A DNA stretch of 64,000 bases from Pediococcus ethanolidurans. Lineage in GTDB: Bacteria > Bacillota > Bacilli > Lactobacillales > Lactobacillaceae. The notes beneath the pieces are model-generated. The model was not told the origin of the DNA. It was given only the letters and a program-made list of their open reading frames with translations, and did not search any database. Of the stretch, positions 25,931 to 36,007 are shown one piece after another. The position numbers and the translations under genes were made by a program. The DNA is taken from contig NZ_JQBY01000004.1 of NCBI RefSeq assembly GCF_001437405.1, positions 55,031 through 119,030 on the forward strand, written 5' to 3'. How positions within the stretch are numbered: position 1 is the first letter of the stretch; every line of letters starts with the position of its first letter.

Positions 25931-27409
25931 TTGGGAAAAGCAATCGATACAAATGGAAAACCATATAACCGTTCCTTACTTGTTGCACTCCTCTTAGTCG
26001 GAACTTTCTGTACGGTGTTGAATCAAACAATTTTAACAACCGCCTTTCCAACTTTAATGAAGAGTTTTAACATCAACACATCAACTGTTCAATGGTTAAC
26101 TACTGGTTTTATGATGGTAAACGGAATTATGATTCCGATTAGTGCGTGGTTAACTTCACGAGTTAACTCAAAAATTTTATATGAGAGTGCCATGTTTATT
26201 TTTCTGATTGGAACCATTACCTGTTACATGGCACCAAATTTTCAAGTTTTATTAACAGGTCGTTTAGTTCAGGCCTTAGGAGTTGGTGTGACAATGCCTC
26301 TTCTTCAAACCCTAATGTTATCTATTTTCCCTGCTAACAGCCGTGGAGCTGCCATGGGATTAGCTGGACTAGTTATTGGAGTGGCACCAGCCATCGGCCC
26401 TACACTTTCTGGCTGGGTCATTGACAACTATCAGTGGCGAACTTTGTTTGGAATGATCATTCCCATTGTCAGCATTGTAATCATTGCTGGTCCTTGGTTA
26501 ATGAAGAGTGTCTTGCCAACAAAGAAGTCTAATCTTGATTGGATTTCTGCTGCTCTTTCAACACTTGGCTTTGGATCCTTACTTTATGGTTTCTCCGAAG
26601 TTGGTGAAAAAGGTTGGGGTAGTTCAATTGTCATTACTGGCTTAATCGTAGGTGTGATTTTTATTATTTTATTTGGATGGCGTCAACTTACTGTTGAAAA
26701 GCCATTCTTGGAATTACGTGTTTTAAAGAATCCAGAGTTTTCAATTGCTGCTCTTCTAAGTTCCGTTTCAATGATGGCGATGGTTGGCGTTGAAATGGTT
26801 TTGCCCCTTTACTTACAGATTCTTCGTGGTGACTCAGCCTTCAAATCCGGTCTAACTTTGTTACCTGGAGCTTTAATGATGGGAGTTTTGAGTCCCATTA
26901 CAGGTCGAATCTTTGATCGAATTGGTGCAAAACGATTAGCAATTACTGGAATGTTCTTGTTAACTGCTGGAACAATTCCGTTTGCCTTCATCACTCGTAC
27001 AACTCCGGTGGCTTACATTGTGGTCCTTTATGCCATTCGAATGGCCGGAATTGCGATGACGATGATGCCAGTTACAACATCCGGTATGAATGCCTTGCCA
27101 TTTAGCATGATGAGTAACGGAACCGCTGTTAATAACACGCTTCGTCAGGTTGCTTCATCTGTCAGCACAGCTGTTTTGGTAAGTATTTTATCAAACGTGA
27201 CATCCAATGATATGCCTAGCAAATCATTGTTGAAGTCTGCACCACTTGCTTATAAGAACAGTGCCTTAAACGCCACTTTAAGCGGTTATCACGCAACATT
27301 TTGGGCAGCTATTGGTTTCTGTGTGCTTGGTTTGGTTGTAGCCTTCTTCGTTAGTGGTCGAAGCCCACACTCAATCAAAAGCGATGCCTTAGATGGAGGT
27401 GAAGATTAA
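25931..27409 (+). CDS. DHA2-family multidrug efflux transporter (MFS, 14 TM)
   Basis: This integral membrane protein of about 492 residues is a drug:H+ antiporter of the EmrB/QacA type. Motifs are LNQTILTTAFPTLMKSFN at the end of helix 1, WLTTGFMMVNGIMIPISAWL, GRLVQALGVGVTMPLLQTL and the motif-C-like GLAGLVIGVAPAIGPTLSGWVID (antiporter motif). About 14 helices are predicted. I take the TTG at 25931 as start because GAAAGGAAG lies upstream and the longer reading starts inside the operator. The stop overlaps the next gene's start, so the two are coupled. Regulation by the divergent MerR protein is likely. Its drug or metabolite substrate is unknown. Confidence 0.9.
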   Translation: MGKAIDTNGKPYNRSLLVALLLVGTFCTVLNQTILTTAFPTLMKSFNINTSTVQWLTTGFMMVNGIMIPISAWLTSRVNSKILYESAMFIFLIGTITCYMAPNFQVLLTGRLVQALGVGVTMPLLQTLMLSIFPANSRGAAMGLAGLVIGVAPAIGPTLSGWVIDNYQWRTLFGMIIPIVSIVIIAGPWLMKSVLPTKKSNLDWISAALSTLGFGSLLYGFSEVGEKGWGSSIVITGLIVGVIFIILFGWRQLTVEKPFLELRVLKNPEFSIAALLSSVSMMAMVGVEMVLPLYLQILRGDSAFKSGLTLLPGALMMGVLSPITGRIFDRIGAKRLAITGMFLLTAGTIPFAFITRTTPVAYIVVLYAIRMAGIAMTMMPVTTSGMNALPFSMMSNGTAVNNTLRQVASSVSTAVLVSILSNVTSNDMPSKSLLKSAPLAYKNSALNATLSGYHATFWAAIGFCVLGLVVAFFVSGRSPHSIKSDALDGGED

Positions 27410-28152
27410 TGATTATTTTTTCTTTAATTATCCTCGCGATTCTATTGTTCATCTGTATGGTTAGCATCCCCAAAACCTTTTGGCGTATGCTATGTAGCTT
27501 AATCATTGCCGCCTTAATTATTGTCTCCATGGCTTTAATGGTGGCTAATGACCGCGACCACTTTGGTATGAAGAAAGTAACGACCACCACGACAACCGAC
27601 TTGATTTCTGTTTCACCTTCAAGTCAAATGAAAATGTTGTTATATCAAGATGTAGGAACTTCTGGCAAAGAACGTGTCTATATCTATAAAGAACATAAGA
27701 CACAAAAGAACCCTACCACAACAAATCCAGATCCAACCAACACTTCCAACAAAGTTAAAGTTGTTTCTGGAACACCACGCGTTGTGACAAAGACGACGCG
27801 ATGGGTATATAAGAACTCAAGTTACAAACTCTGGTTCGGAATTGCTGGAAATAACCATAAATTAATCAAGCATCGTAATACGCTTGAAATTAATAAAGAC
27901 TGGTTAACCTTAAGTTCTGCTCAAGCCAAAAAGCTTCAAAAACTTGTTAAACAAAATTCAGCAAGCATGAAAAAAAAAGCAAAGGCCTATGTCATGGCTG
28001 CCGTTAAGAAGTCAGTTACAGCAGCTATGAAGAAAGACCCGACTATGTCAGCTGCCAAACAAAAAGCTCTGACAGCTGCTGCAACTAAAAAAGCTACTGC
28101 TGCTTATCAAAAGCAGGCAATGGCAAAGATGGTGGCAGAAGCTAAAAAATAG
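27409..28152 (+). CDS. DUF4811 membrane protein, partner of the efflux pump
   Basis: This 247-residue protein has two N-terminal transmembrane helices (about 3-19 and 26-46). A likely external beta-rich domain follows (about 55-165: MKMLLYQDVGTSGKERVYIYK, TKTTRWVYKNSSYKLWFGI). The C-terminal tail is Ala/Lys-rich and helical (about 170-247). It matches the DUF4811 type found next to DHA2 transporters in lactobacilli. Its ATG overlaps the pump's stop by 1 bp, and a 20-bp perfect terminator follows. It probably assists or regulates the pump, but no activity is known. Its tail composition suggests contact with nucleic acid or anionic surface polymers. Confidence 0.82.
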   Translation: MIIFSLIILAILLFICMVSIPKTFWRMLCSLIIAALIIVSMALMVANDRDHFGMKKVTTTTTTDLISVSPSSQMKMLLYQDVGTSGKERVYIYKEHKTQKNPTTTNPDPTNTSNKVKVVSGTPRVVTKTTRWVYKNSSYKLWFGIAGNNHKLIKHRNTLEINKDWLTLSSAQAKKLQKLVKQNSASMKKKAKAYVMAAVKKSVTAAMKKDPTMSAAKQKALTAAATKKATAAYQKQAMAKMVAEAKK

Positions 28153-28177
28153 AATATTGATCTATATACAATAATCC

Positions 28178-28233
28178 CTTCATGGTGATTAGATGAAATA
28201 ACATAAATTCATCTAATCACCATGAAGTTTTTT
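28178..28233 (+). terminator. Strong terminator of the efflux operon
   Basis: A perfect 20-bp stem (28178-28197 with 28208-28227) and a 10-nt loop are followed by TTTTTT. Confidence 0.92.
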
Positions 28234-28353
28234 CTATGGCTAATTTTAGATATACACCTAAGGATAATTGCACAAAATTTGTATGATCATTGAATCGATT
28301 TCTTGATATTTATAACTTAGTTTTCGTTTATTTAAACCGTTCAATTCTATTGA

Positions 28354-28404
28354 TAAAAAACAAGACAACAGCGGTTCCCCTTGCAGGGCTCCGTACTGTT
28401 ATCT
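28354..28404 (-). terminator. Terminator of the LtaS-like gene
   Basis: On the minus strand AACAG-CGG-CCC pairs with GGG-CCG-TGTT across small internal loops, and TTTTTT follows, 10 bp past the stop. Confidence 0.72.
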
Positions 28405-28414
28405 TAAAAAAATT

Positions 28415-31261
28415 CTATTTGATAAAGTTGCCTTGCTTAATAGAATATTGCTTTCCAGCCGTAATATCATACTGAATTAGTTTATAGTCGTTGATAATTG
28501 TTTTGGCTTTTGTTGATAATCGTTTATAAGTAATATACTTACCATTTTGTGCCATGAACTTATCACGTTCCGCCGCTGGCACGTAATTATTAATTTCAGT
28601 CAACAACGCCACATAAGCTGAAACCTTTGTATCTGTTTGCTTGAACATTATTGGCGTAAACATGTTTGGTGACACTACTTTTGTATGTTTAATCTTTGCA
28701 TGTTTAAAGTTACTATAAATGAAATAATTTGTTTGATGTAACTTATTATCATATTTGACCAAGTTTTTACCACTAACCAAATTTCCTTCATAAAGACCGG
28801 GTAAATGATCCCCATACCAGACTATTGTCACATGTTTTTTCATTTTTGAAACTTTTTTTATAAGCATTTTCAAATCCTGATCAGTATAGTGTAAACCTTG
28901 AGAGTAAGATTCCACTGAGTCAAGACTAGCCTTCGTCAAATTTCCTGTTGCCTTATAATTATTTTCAGTATAAGTACCAAGATGATACGGCATATGATTT
29001 TGCATCGTGGATAATTGGATGAATTGACCCTTATTAGTTGAATTAATTTGTTTTAACAACTGACGATAGGCAGAATCATCCGATACATACGGAGATTTAT
29101 CAAGTCGCTTTGCAAAGGTCAGTTTATCTCCAGTAAAACTGTAAAAATGTTGAAAACCAAACTTTTTAAACACATTTGTTCGGTTATAGGTAACACCAGA
29201 ATATGGATGAATCGCATTTTTTGTTTTAAAGTAATCTGTGATAACTGGTAAATTATTGACTTTTGGAACCAAGAAAACATATGGCGTAACCATTGAGGGA
29301 TCAAAGTTATTCATTGACAAACCAGTTAATGATTCAAACTCAATATTGGCTGTTCCTCCTCCATAACTAGGACTGTCCATCAATCCAGAAGTATTATGCT
29401 TTGCAAGTGACTGTTCAAATGGAATCGGATTAGACGACAACTTTACAGTTGGCATCATTCGTGGATCTGCATAACTTTCACTAAGCACATATACAACGGT
29501 TTGCTTATTTAAAGAACGATTTTTACGTGTTTTATTTATTTTTCTGGAAATTCTTTTATATTTTTCGACAATTTGATTGATACGTGCCTGCGAATAACCA
29601 TTTGGTTTATCCATGGTTTTTATAATAACCGTACTCATAAATGTAACTGCTGGACCATAATGCGTTGACGACATTTCTAGTGCACCTGGATGAGCACTAA
29701 AGCCAGCGTTAGTTAATGATGCCATTAAAAAGCTACTGTCAGTAACTTTTTTATCTTTCCAAGCAATTAGATTCATCTGATTTTCGGTTTGTGCAAAATT
29801 ATACAATAATAACGCAGATCCCAAAACCACCAAGACTCTTAGTGGCCAATGAAAAATTGGACCCTTCATAAAAAAACGTTGTAGAATTACTGCTAAGATT
29901 GTCAATCCTATTAGTCCGGCAATTAGCCCATATACAACGTTCATATTTACCATTTTAACAATTTCTGGTAAAGAGTTAATCATTCCAAAATCAGGTCGAA
30001 TAATTGGCTCATCTCTAGCCTGCAGTTTTGCATAATTAGCATAACTCAAAATTAGCATTAACATCACAAACAAAAAATTTGAGTACCAAAAACGATTTAA
30101 TACACCCTGAATAAATAAATATAACAATAAAATAATGACAAGATTAAACAATTCCAGATAAAGCGCATTTCCTTGAAGATTTTTTAAAGAAATAATTCCA
30201 GAGCTTAGAAATTGAAGACCATTATAAATAAGGTAAGTACTACTTACCATGCATACAACTACTGGAATTGTGATTTGCATATTGCGAACTCCTAAATACC
30301 GTCGAGCAACTCCAAAAGATTCCACAATAATTAATCCCAAAGCAATTATAAATGTACACATGTAAAATCTTAGCAACACATAAATTGTTGAAGATCTAGC
30401 AACTTGCAACATTGTATATTTTGTTAATGTGCCAATTACCAATGGATTCAAAAGTAATAACATAAGCCCTAAAAACACTCGTGAAATAACAAGTGTTGAA
30501 AAAAGATGCAATTTTTCATTTCCATTTGGTGAGACTAACAAACTCAAACTTAGAAAAGAAACACAATCAATTAACAGTGCATGTTCTATCTGTAATGAAG
30601 GTGTTCGAACAATCAAAGTTAAAATTATTCCCAATACAGCTACAAAAAACGGCACTAATACATAAGCTACTCGCGTGATTAGATTCTGGTTAGTCAAATA
30701 GCTGGAAACCAAAAAAACAAATAGACTCCATGCAATCATTAATAACAGATTACGGTTTGAAAAAACAAGAGAAAAAATAAACAAGAAAGCTGCAATTATA
30801 AAAATTCCAGAAATAATTAATTTTGGAGTGATGCTACTCTTTAAATACTTTAATCCGGTCAAAAGAATCAAACCAAACAAAATAACACCAATAATCCAGT
30901 AACTTTTATTAATAAACGGCAAAATGCTTTGTATTAAGGCAAATTTAGTAATGCTTGTAACATTAACTGCTAATACAAATGTCGAAATAGAAATTGTATA
31001 CGCCAAAATTTCTAAAAAAAGTTTTGCTAAACTGCTTAACGAAAGTTTAGAATATTCAATTGTTGCCCCTAAGGTACCAATAATTCCTATAATACCAATA
31101 TTTTTAAACAGTGATCCAACTTTTAAAAAAATCTCTAAATTAATTGTTTTTGTAACAAACTGCATATTTAAAAGTAAACTACTAACAAGTGCAAGACATA
31201 AAAAAATTAGAGAAATAGTTCCCATTACAAAAATCTTTTTTGTCATTTTTGAAAATATCAT
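28415..31261 (-). CDS. Large LtaS-like membrane sulfatase-family protein
   Basis: This 948-residue protein has about 13-14 transmembrane helices in residues 8-530 and an extracellular sulfatase-fold domain at about 575-870. Catalytic features resemble lipoteichoic acid synthase: VVYVLSESYADP (metal Glu), SPSYGGGTANIEFESLTG (catalytic Thr), STMQNHMPYH (His) and WYGDHLPGLY (Asp-His). Classical LtaS has only five helices and about 650 residues, so this is an extended form. By family it would transfer glycerol phosphate from phosphatidylglycerol to a surface glycan or glycolipid. GGGGAGAAACGAAAT precedes the ATG at 31261. It lies downstream of two CDP-glycerol transferases, supporting a role in surface phospho-polymer modification. 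Confidence 0.82.
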   Translation of the reverse strand: MIFSKMTKKIFVMGTISLIFLCLALVSSLLLNMQFVTKTINLEIFLKVGSLFKNIGIIGIIGTLGATIEYSKLSLSSLAKLFLEILAYTISISTFVLAVNVTSITKFALIQSILPFINKSYWIIGVILFGLILLTGLKYLKSSITPKLIISGIFIIAAFLFIFSLVFSNRNLLLMIAWSLFVFLVSSYLTNQNLITRVAYVLVPFFVAVLGIILTLIVRTPSLQIEHALLIDCVSFLSLSLLVSPNGNEKLHLFSTLVISRVFLGLMLLLLNPLVIGTLTKYTMLQVARSSTIYVLLRFYMCTFIIALGLIIVESFGVARRYLGVRNMQITIPVVVCMVSSTYLIYNGLQFLSSGIISLKNLQGNALYLELFNLVIILLLYLFIQGVLNRFWYSNFLFVMLMLILSYANYAKLQARDEPIIRPDFGMINSLPEIVKMVNMNVVYGLIAGLIGLTILAVILQRFFMKGPIFHWPLRVLVVLGSALLLYNFAQTENQMNLIAWKDKKVTDSSFLMASLTNAGFSAHPGALEMSSTHYGPAVTFMSTVIIKTMDKPNGYSQARINQIVEKYKRISRKINKTRKNRSLNKQTVVYVLSESYADPRMMPTVKLSSNPIPFEQSLAKHNTSGLMDSPSYGGGTANIEFESLTGLSMNNFDPSMVTPYVFLVPKVNNLPVITDYFKTKNAIHPYSGVTYNRTNVFKKFGFQHFYSFTGDKLTFAKRLDKSPYVSDDSAYRQLLKQINSTNKGQFIQLSTMQNHMPYHLGTYTENNYKATGNLTKASLDSVESYSQGLHYTDQDLKMLIKKVSKMKKHVTIVWYGDHLPGLYEGNLVSGKNLVKYDNKLHQTNYFIYSNFKHAKIKHTKVVSPNMFTPIMFKQTDTKVSAYVALLTEINNYVPAAERDKFMAQNGKYITYKRLSTKAKTIINDYKLIQYDITAGKQYSIKQGNFIK

Positions 31262-31309
31262 ATTTCGTTTCTCCCCTGTATTTATGTTACATATTCCATT
31301 AACGACCAT

Positions 31310-31356
31310 AAAAAACGACGTGATAATTGGTCATTATCAACCATTATTACGCCGTT
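31310..31356 (-). terminator. Terminator of the large glycerophosphotransferase gene
   Basis: On the minus strand an AACGGCGTAATAATGGT arm pairs imperfectly with ACCAATTATCACGTCGTT and ends in TTTTT, 25 bp past the stop. Confidence 0.62.
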
Positions 31357-31380
31357 AACAAAATACGTCAATAAACATTC

Positions 31381-34300
31381 TTATCGGTCTTTTTCCCAAA
31401 CTGCCTTAATTACTTTTTTAGTAGATGTTCCATTTTCAATATAACCATATTTTTTATAAAACTTTGCATATTTTTCTTTATAATTTTTTACAGTTAATTG
31501 AATATTTTGAATTGCATCAACTAGTTGATGCGTATTATATAACAAAGGACCCGGTGCTTCGAATTTAAAATCAATATAGAAGCCTCGAAGATTATCCTTA
31601 TATGCCTCATAATCATATGTGTAGAACAACAGTGGTTTTTTCGTAATTGCGTAATCAAACATGACTGATGAATAGTCAGTTACACAAATATCGGCTAATA
31701 AATACAACTGTTGTACATCTGAAAATTTAGAAACATCAATAAAGAAGTCCTTGAAATATTCAGGAATGTACATCTTAGTTTTTACAATTGCATGCTGCCT
31801 AAAAAGTATCACATAATCTTCATGCAACGCATTATACATTTTCTCGATGTTGAGTTGTAATTTAAAATCTTGTTTTCCTGTTGAAGTACGTTCGTCATCT
31901 CTAAAAGTCGGTGCATACAATATAACTTTTTTATTCCCAATCCCCCACATATTGCGTAATTGGCGTAGAATCTGTTTTTTTTGTTCTTCATTTACAAAAA
32001 AGATATCATTTCGAGGATACCCAGTTTCCAGAATCTGAGCTCGTGGATGAAATGCTGATTTAAATCGTTCAGTGGCATAACGACTGGGTGAAACAAGATA
32101 ATCCCATTGTGAATTAACCTTATTCATCATAGGAACATAATTATCATTTTTACCTTCAAAGCTGTCCACATCGTTCATCATTTTTTTTAATGGTGTTCCA
32201 TGCCAAGTTTGTAAGAAAATTGTATGTCGCGGTTTTCGAATGTAATGTGGAAAATTCTGATTATTAACCCAAAATTTTGAAGTGGCCAGATAGTGAAAAT
32301 ACTGCCAACTAAATCGTTTAATAATGATTAGTCGCTTATCCTTCTCAATATCATAACCATTATAAATCCAAATAAATTTATAATTCTTAAAATATGGATC
32401 TTTCAACATGTGTTGATAAATCTGTTTTGGACTATCTGAATACTGTTTTCCAATACCACTTTCAAAAATAATTTGTTTTTGATTCGTTGGTAGACAATGA
32501 CGCATAAACCAGTAAATCAATCGCATTGACGAAAAATAATGTTTTGACTTGCGAAAACGATTAAATAGTTTATTGAAAAAGAAGCCATATTTAAAGCGTT
32601 CAAACTTTGTCTCTTTTCCCGTATGTTGAATACCTTCAAATACCCGTGAAGAATTATTTTGATCCTTTTTAAGGATAAACTTACTCGATTTAACCTTATT
32701 AGTATCCGAGATTGCAAAATTTCGCGTACCTGCGGCTTCCATACTCTCAATAACTTGATTCTCGGTATAAACCACATCTCCCGGTAAATCACGTTCAAGA
32801 TTAAGATGTGATCCTTTTTTTCCAAGAAAACGGACTTGATCAAATTCGTAGTAAATGACTGATTTATCCAGAAATGAAAAATCTATACCCACACTAGAAT
32901 AGTCTGTAATCATCAAACAAGATTCCTTAATCAGATCTTGCACCATTGCTTCCCCTTGACTAATGGGTGTGATGTAATCAGGAATATTAAAGTGATGCAA
33001 GAATTTCTGTGCATTGGGATGTAAGCAGAACAGGATCTTATAACCTTCATCCGCCAGTTTTTTAAAATGCGAATGATTAATTAAACTATTGTAAACGGCC
33101 AAATAGTTACTTTTCTTAAAAGCATCATCATCACGTAGCCAGTCTCGCCAAGTAGGTATGATAAGAATTTGCCTTTTTGCTGTAGTTCCCGAAGCAAACA
33201 AACGATCGAAACGTGGTAAGCCTGAAACAATGACACTTTTTGCAGGATATTGTAGATCATTTGTCACAATCTTTTTCTCGCGTTCCGAACTTGTTACAAA
33301 AACATCTGCATAGAACGTATCAAATCTTCGCCCATTAATATCGATCAGATTTTTTGTTCCTAAGACACCATGTTGCAAAAAAACGATTTTTGCCTTAATC
33401 ATAGCCAAAAAATCATGATTAATTGTAGGCAATAAAACTTTATAATCATGAGTTCCACAGATCACTTGTGCTAAATAAGCAACACGAAAATGCTCAGCAG
33501 AATTAAATCTCACCACATGATCTAGCGAAGATAAATTACGTATATCTAAAGATTCATTATCTATCACATAGTAAGCATTAATTTCCGGATGATTTTCACG
33601 TAAATATTTAAAGAAAAAGAAACCATTATCCTGAGCCTTATTACTCTTTTCGCCGATTAGCCAAACATTTTCTTCTTTTCTTACCTGTTTAGCTAAAACC
33701 TTGTGATACATGTCGATTGCAGCATCATCAAAAACATTACAATACATCGCTAGATTATTACCTTTTAAAGTAAAATATGGTGTTAATTCAATATTATTAT
33801 CACCACTTTTTAATATCATATTTCCCCGCAATTCTTGTTTAACTCGAGCACGCGGGTTACCTAAGCGATGTTTTAAAGTTTCTGTGTATCCAGCGACTTT
33901 CACATATATATCAAAGTCTAAGACATCTCGAATATAGTCAATTTTATTCACTACATTTTGAACATTTTTTTGAAAAATATGAAAAGAAAAGTTATAACGG
34001 TGACGGCTTAAATTAGCATTGGAACCTTCATAAGTTAGCTTCCCAGGTAAACGTAGATTATTATCAAAACTACGTAGATAAAAATCAATAAAAATTTGAT
34101 CAGTCTTTAGATAGTTACTTGTAAATGTACCTTCAACATTAATCTCTTCGTCACTAATTGAAAGCTTGGAGATAGTTTCTTGCCGAATATAGGTATTGGT
34201 TGGAAGATCAACATTACGAGCAAATGAAAGAAAACCATTGCGTGTAATGTATGGTGTCAAAGTATTCTCTTCAAACTTATACGTATGAAAATTTTCAACT

Positions 34301-34641
34301 TTCAATTGGTGAGACTTTAAGTTAAATGATTTTGGTTCCGGATCTTCCGACTTATCAATTTTCTCCTCACTTTTGGTTTCTAAGTCATTTTTAGAAATAA
34401 ATTCATCCAAAACTTGAACATTGAGTTTATTACTATTAATATTGTCTTTTTTTAGAATTTTGCTCAGTTCAGTAAGATCAATTATAAATGTATTTTGTTG
34501 ATCTGGGCTTAATGTCATAATCATTTCATCTGAATAAACAGCCGACACATACATTTTTGTAATCTGCATTTCTGGTGAAGAAATAGTTATTCTTAATTTG
34601 CTTTCCGTTTGAACAAGCGAAATATCAGAATTATTAGTCAT
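31381..34641 (-). CDS. Two-domain CDP-glycerol:glycerophosphate glycerophosphotransferase (TagF-like)
   Basis: This 1,086-residue peripheral membrane enzyme has two glycerophosphotransferase domains after an N-terminal beta-rich region (about 1-290). Domain 1 (about 340-640) has FLQHGVLGTKNL, SGLPRFDRLF, LIIPTWRDWLR, FCLHPNAQ and MITDYSSVGIDF. Domain 2 (about 720-1080) has LQTWHGTPLKKM, ETGYPRNDIFF, ILYAPTFRDDE, FRQHAIVKT and VTDYSSVMFDYAITKKPLLFYTYD. Such enzymes build poly(glycerol phosphate) on undecaprenyl-linked primers from CDP-glycerol. The tandem arrangement could couple priming and polymerisation, or attach glycerol phosphate to a polysaccharide. The ATG at 34641 has AAAGGAACATTTG upstream. 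It follows the single-domain paralogue in the same direction, 137 bp downstream. Confidence 0.88.
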   Translation of the reverse strand: MTNNSDISLVQTESKLRITISSPEMQITKMYVSAVYSDEMIMTLSPDQQNTFIIDLTELSKILKKDNINSNKLNVQVLDEFISKNDLETKSEEKIDKSEDPEPKSFNLKSHQLKVENFHTYKFEENTLTPYITRNGFLSFARNVDLPTNTYIRQETISKLSISDEEINVEGTFTSNYLKTDQIFIDFYLRSFDNNLRLPGKLTYEGSNANLSRHRYNFSFHIFQKNVQNVVNKIDYIRDVLDFDIYVKVAGYTETLKHRLGNPRARVKQELRGNMILKSGDNNIELTPYFTLKGNNLAMYCNVFDDAAIDMYHKVLAKQVRKEENVWLIGEKSNKAQDNGFFFFKYLRENHPEINAYYVIDNESLDIRNLSSLDHVVRFNSAEHFRVAYLAQVICGTHDYKVLLPTINHDFLAMIKAKIVFLQHGVLGTKNLIDINGRRFDTFYADVFVTSSEREKKIVTNDLQYPAKSVIVSGLPRFDRLFASGTTAKRQILIIPTWRDWLRDDDAFKKSNYLAVYNSLINHSHFKKLADEGYKILFCLHPNAQKFLHHFNIPDYITPISQGEAMVQDLIKESCLMITDYSSVGIDFSFLDKSVIYYEFDQVRFLGKKGSHLNLERDLPGDVVYTENQVIESMEAAGTRNFAISDTNKVKSSKFILKKDQNNSSRVFEGIQHTGKETKFERFKYGFFFNKLFNRFRKSKHYFSSMRLIYWFMRHCLPTNQKQIIFESGIGKQYSDSPKQIYQHMLKDPYFKNYKFIWIYNGYDIEKDKRLIIIKRFSWQYFHYLATSKFWVNNQNFPHYIRKPRHTIFLQTWHGTPLKKMMNDVDSFEGKNDNYVPMMNKVNSQWDYLVSPSRYATERFKSAFHPRAQILETGYPRNDIFFVNEEQKKQILRQLRNMWGIGNKKVILYAPTFRDDERTSTGKQDFKLQLNIEKMYNALHEDYVILFRQHAIVKTKMYIPEYFKDFFIDVSKFSDVQQLYLLADICVTDYSSVMFDYAITKKPLLFYTYDYEAYKDNLRGFYIDFKFEAPGPLLYNTHQLVDAIQNIQLTVKNYKEKYAKFYKKYGYIENGTSTKKVIKAVWEKDR

Positions 34642-34660
34642 CAAATGTTCCTTTCTCTTT

Positions 34661-34715
34661 TACAAGGATTATCCTTAAAATTGAATTACATGTGTTACAA
34701 GAATCATCCTTAAAA
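34661..34715. repeat. Short direct repeat upstream of the TagF-like gene
   Basis: Two copies of about 20 bp, TACAAGGATTATCCTTAAAA (34661-34680) and TACAAGAATCATCCTTAAAA (34696-34715), lie 35 bp apart. The first contains a palindrome AAGGATTATCCTT. They sit just before the ribosome site and could bind a regulator. Confidence 0.5.
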
Positions 34716-34780
34716 ATATAACTATTCTAACCTTGAACAACAAAACATCAATCAATGTTTTACACATTAATTATTATACT

Positions 34781-36007
34781 TTAGATTTTAGTTTTATTCT
34801 TAGTTTTAATTTTTTTTAATATGTTTTTTGTGATTTCAGTAGAACTTCTACCGGAATGTTGCTGACAAAACTTTTGATAAAAATTATCCATTTTTATAGA
34901 AGTGTCTTCTCCAAGTATTTGAAGTGCTTTATGAGTCAGCATCAACAAGTCATTTTCATTCCAAGCAATTTCGCCAGGAAGATCTTTTTCATAGTTCAAG
35001 TAAAAGCCACGCAACTGATCCTTATATTCATGATAGTCATACGGATAAAAAATGATTGGTCGCCTAAGATATGCGTAGTCGAAAAAAACGGATGAGTAAT
35101 CTGTAATTAATAAATCAGAAACTAAATATAGATCTGATATATCATGATACTGTGAAAAATCAAGAACTCTTCCATGGTACGCTTTAAGATCCAATTGACC
35201 AACAATTAAATAATGCATACGTAATATTAAAATTGTGTCTTTATCCAGTGCTTCAAGTAATTTGTCAATTGAAAAAGGCATTTTAAATAGATACTGTCCC
35301 TTTGCGGCAAAAGCATTATCTCGATATGTCGGGGCGTACATAATTACTTTTTTATCCATAGGAATATTTAGTCGTTGTTTGATTCTTGAAATTTCAGTTG
35401 AAGTTGTATTAATTAATTTATCATTTCTTGGATAACCAATTTCCGCAATATTATTGTGAAAATCAAAAGCTCTTCGAAAAATTTCAGTTGAATACGAATT
35501 TGCCGATATCAACGTATCCCAACGTTTTGTTTCACTAACAAAATTTCGATGATATGCATCTGTTGTTGTACTGGGCATCGTTACATGTAAAATATCAAGT
35601 CCTAACTTTTTTAAAGGTGTCCCATGCCATGTTTGAACATAGTAAACATGTGCAGGCTTACGTACCCACTTTGGTATTCGTGCATTGACCACCCATACTT
35701 GAGCTCTTTCCATCAAAACTGCCCATTTTAAACTTCGCCTTATAGCATAGTCAATATGATGGGCTTCACAATAAGCCTGTTGACTCTGCTTGATTGACCA
35801 AACACAATTTACATTGGAATTGATCTTCATATCTTCATAAATTGCATATGGAGAGTCACTTACTTGTCGCCCTCCAAAACTTTCAAAAACAATCGTTGGC
35901 TTTTTGTATGGTCTAAAATTGATCTTCATCAAATTTCTTATAAAGATTGTACGAACACGAATGATAAACGATTTAGCATGATTCATTAAAGAGTTAACTA
36001 CTACCAT
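34781..36007 (-). CDS. CDP-glycerol glycerophosphotransferase (TagB/TarF-like, single domain)
   Basis: This 408-residue enzyme has one glycerophosphotransferase domain: VYYVQTWHGTPLKKLGLD with the catalytic-type His, IAEIGYPRNDKLI, VIMYAPTYRDNAF, LILRMHYLI, LITDYSSVFFDYAYLRRPIIFYPYD and QLRGFYLNYEKDLPGEI. It has a basic, amphipathic N-terminus suited to membrane contact. It resembles domain 2 of the neighbouring 1,086-residue enzyme. It may add the first glycerol phosphate, as TagB does, or extend chains. AGGAGAGTATAAAT precedes the ATG. It is divergent from the 36187 membrane protein and leads the leftward run of polymer genes. Confidence 0.88.
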   Translation of the reverse strand: MVVVNSLMNHAKSFIIRVRTIFIRNLMKINFRPYKKPTIVFESFGGRQVSDSPYAIYEDMKINSNVNCVWSIKQSQQAYCEAHHIDYAIRRSLKWAVLMERAQVWVVNARIPKWVRKPAHVYYVQTWHGTPLKKLGLDILHVTMPSTTTDAYHRNFVSETKRWDTLISANSYSTEIFRRAFDFHNNIAEIGYPRNDKLINTTSTEISRIKQRLNIPMDKKVIMYAPTYRDNAFAAKGQYLFKMPFSIDKLLEALDKDTILILRMHYLIVGQLDLKAYHGRVLDFSQYHDISDLYLVSDLLITDYSSVFFDYAYLRRPIIFYPYDYHEYKDQLRGFYLNYEKDLPGEIAWNENDLLMLTHKALQILGEDTSIKMDNFYQKFCQQHSGRSSTEITKNILKKIKTKNKTKI

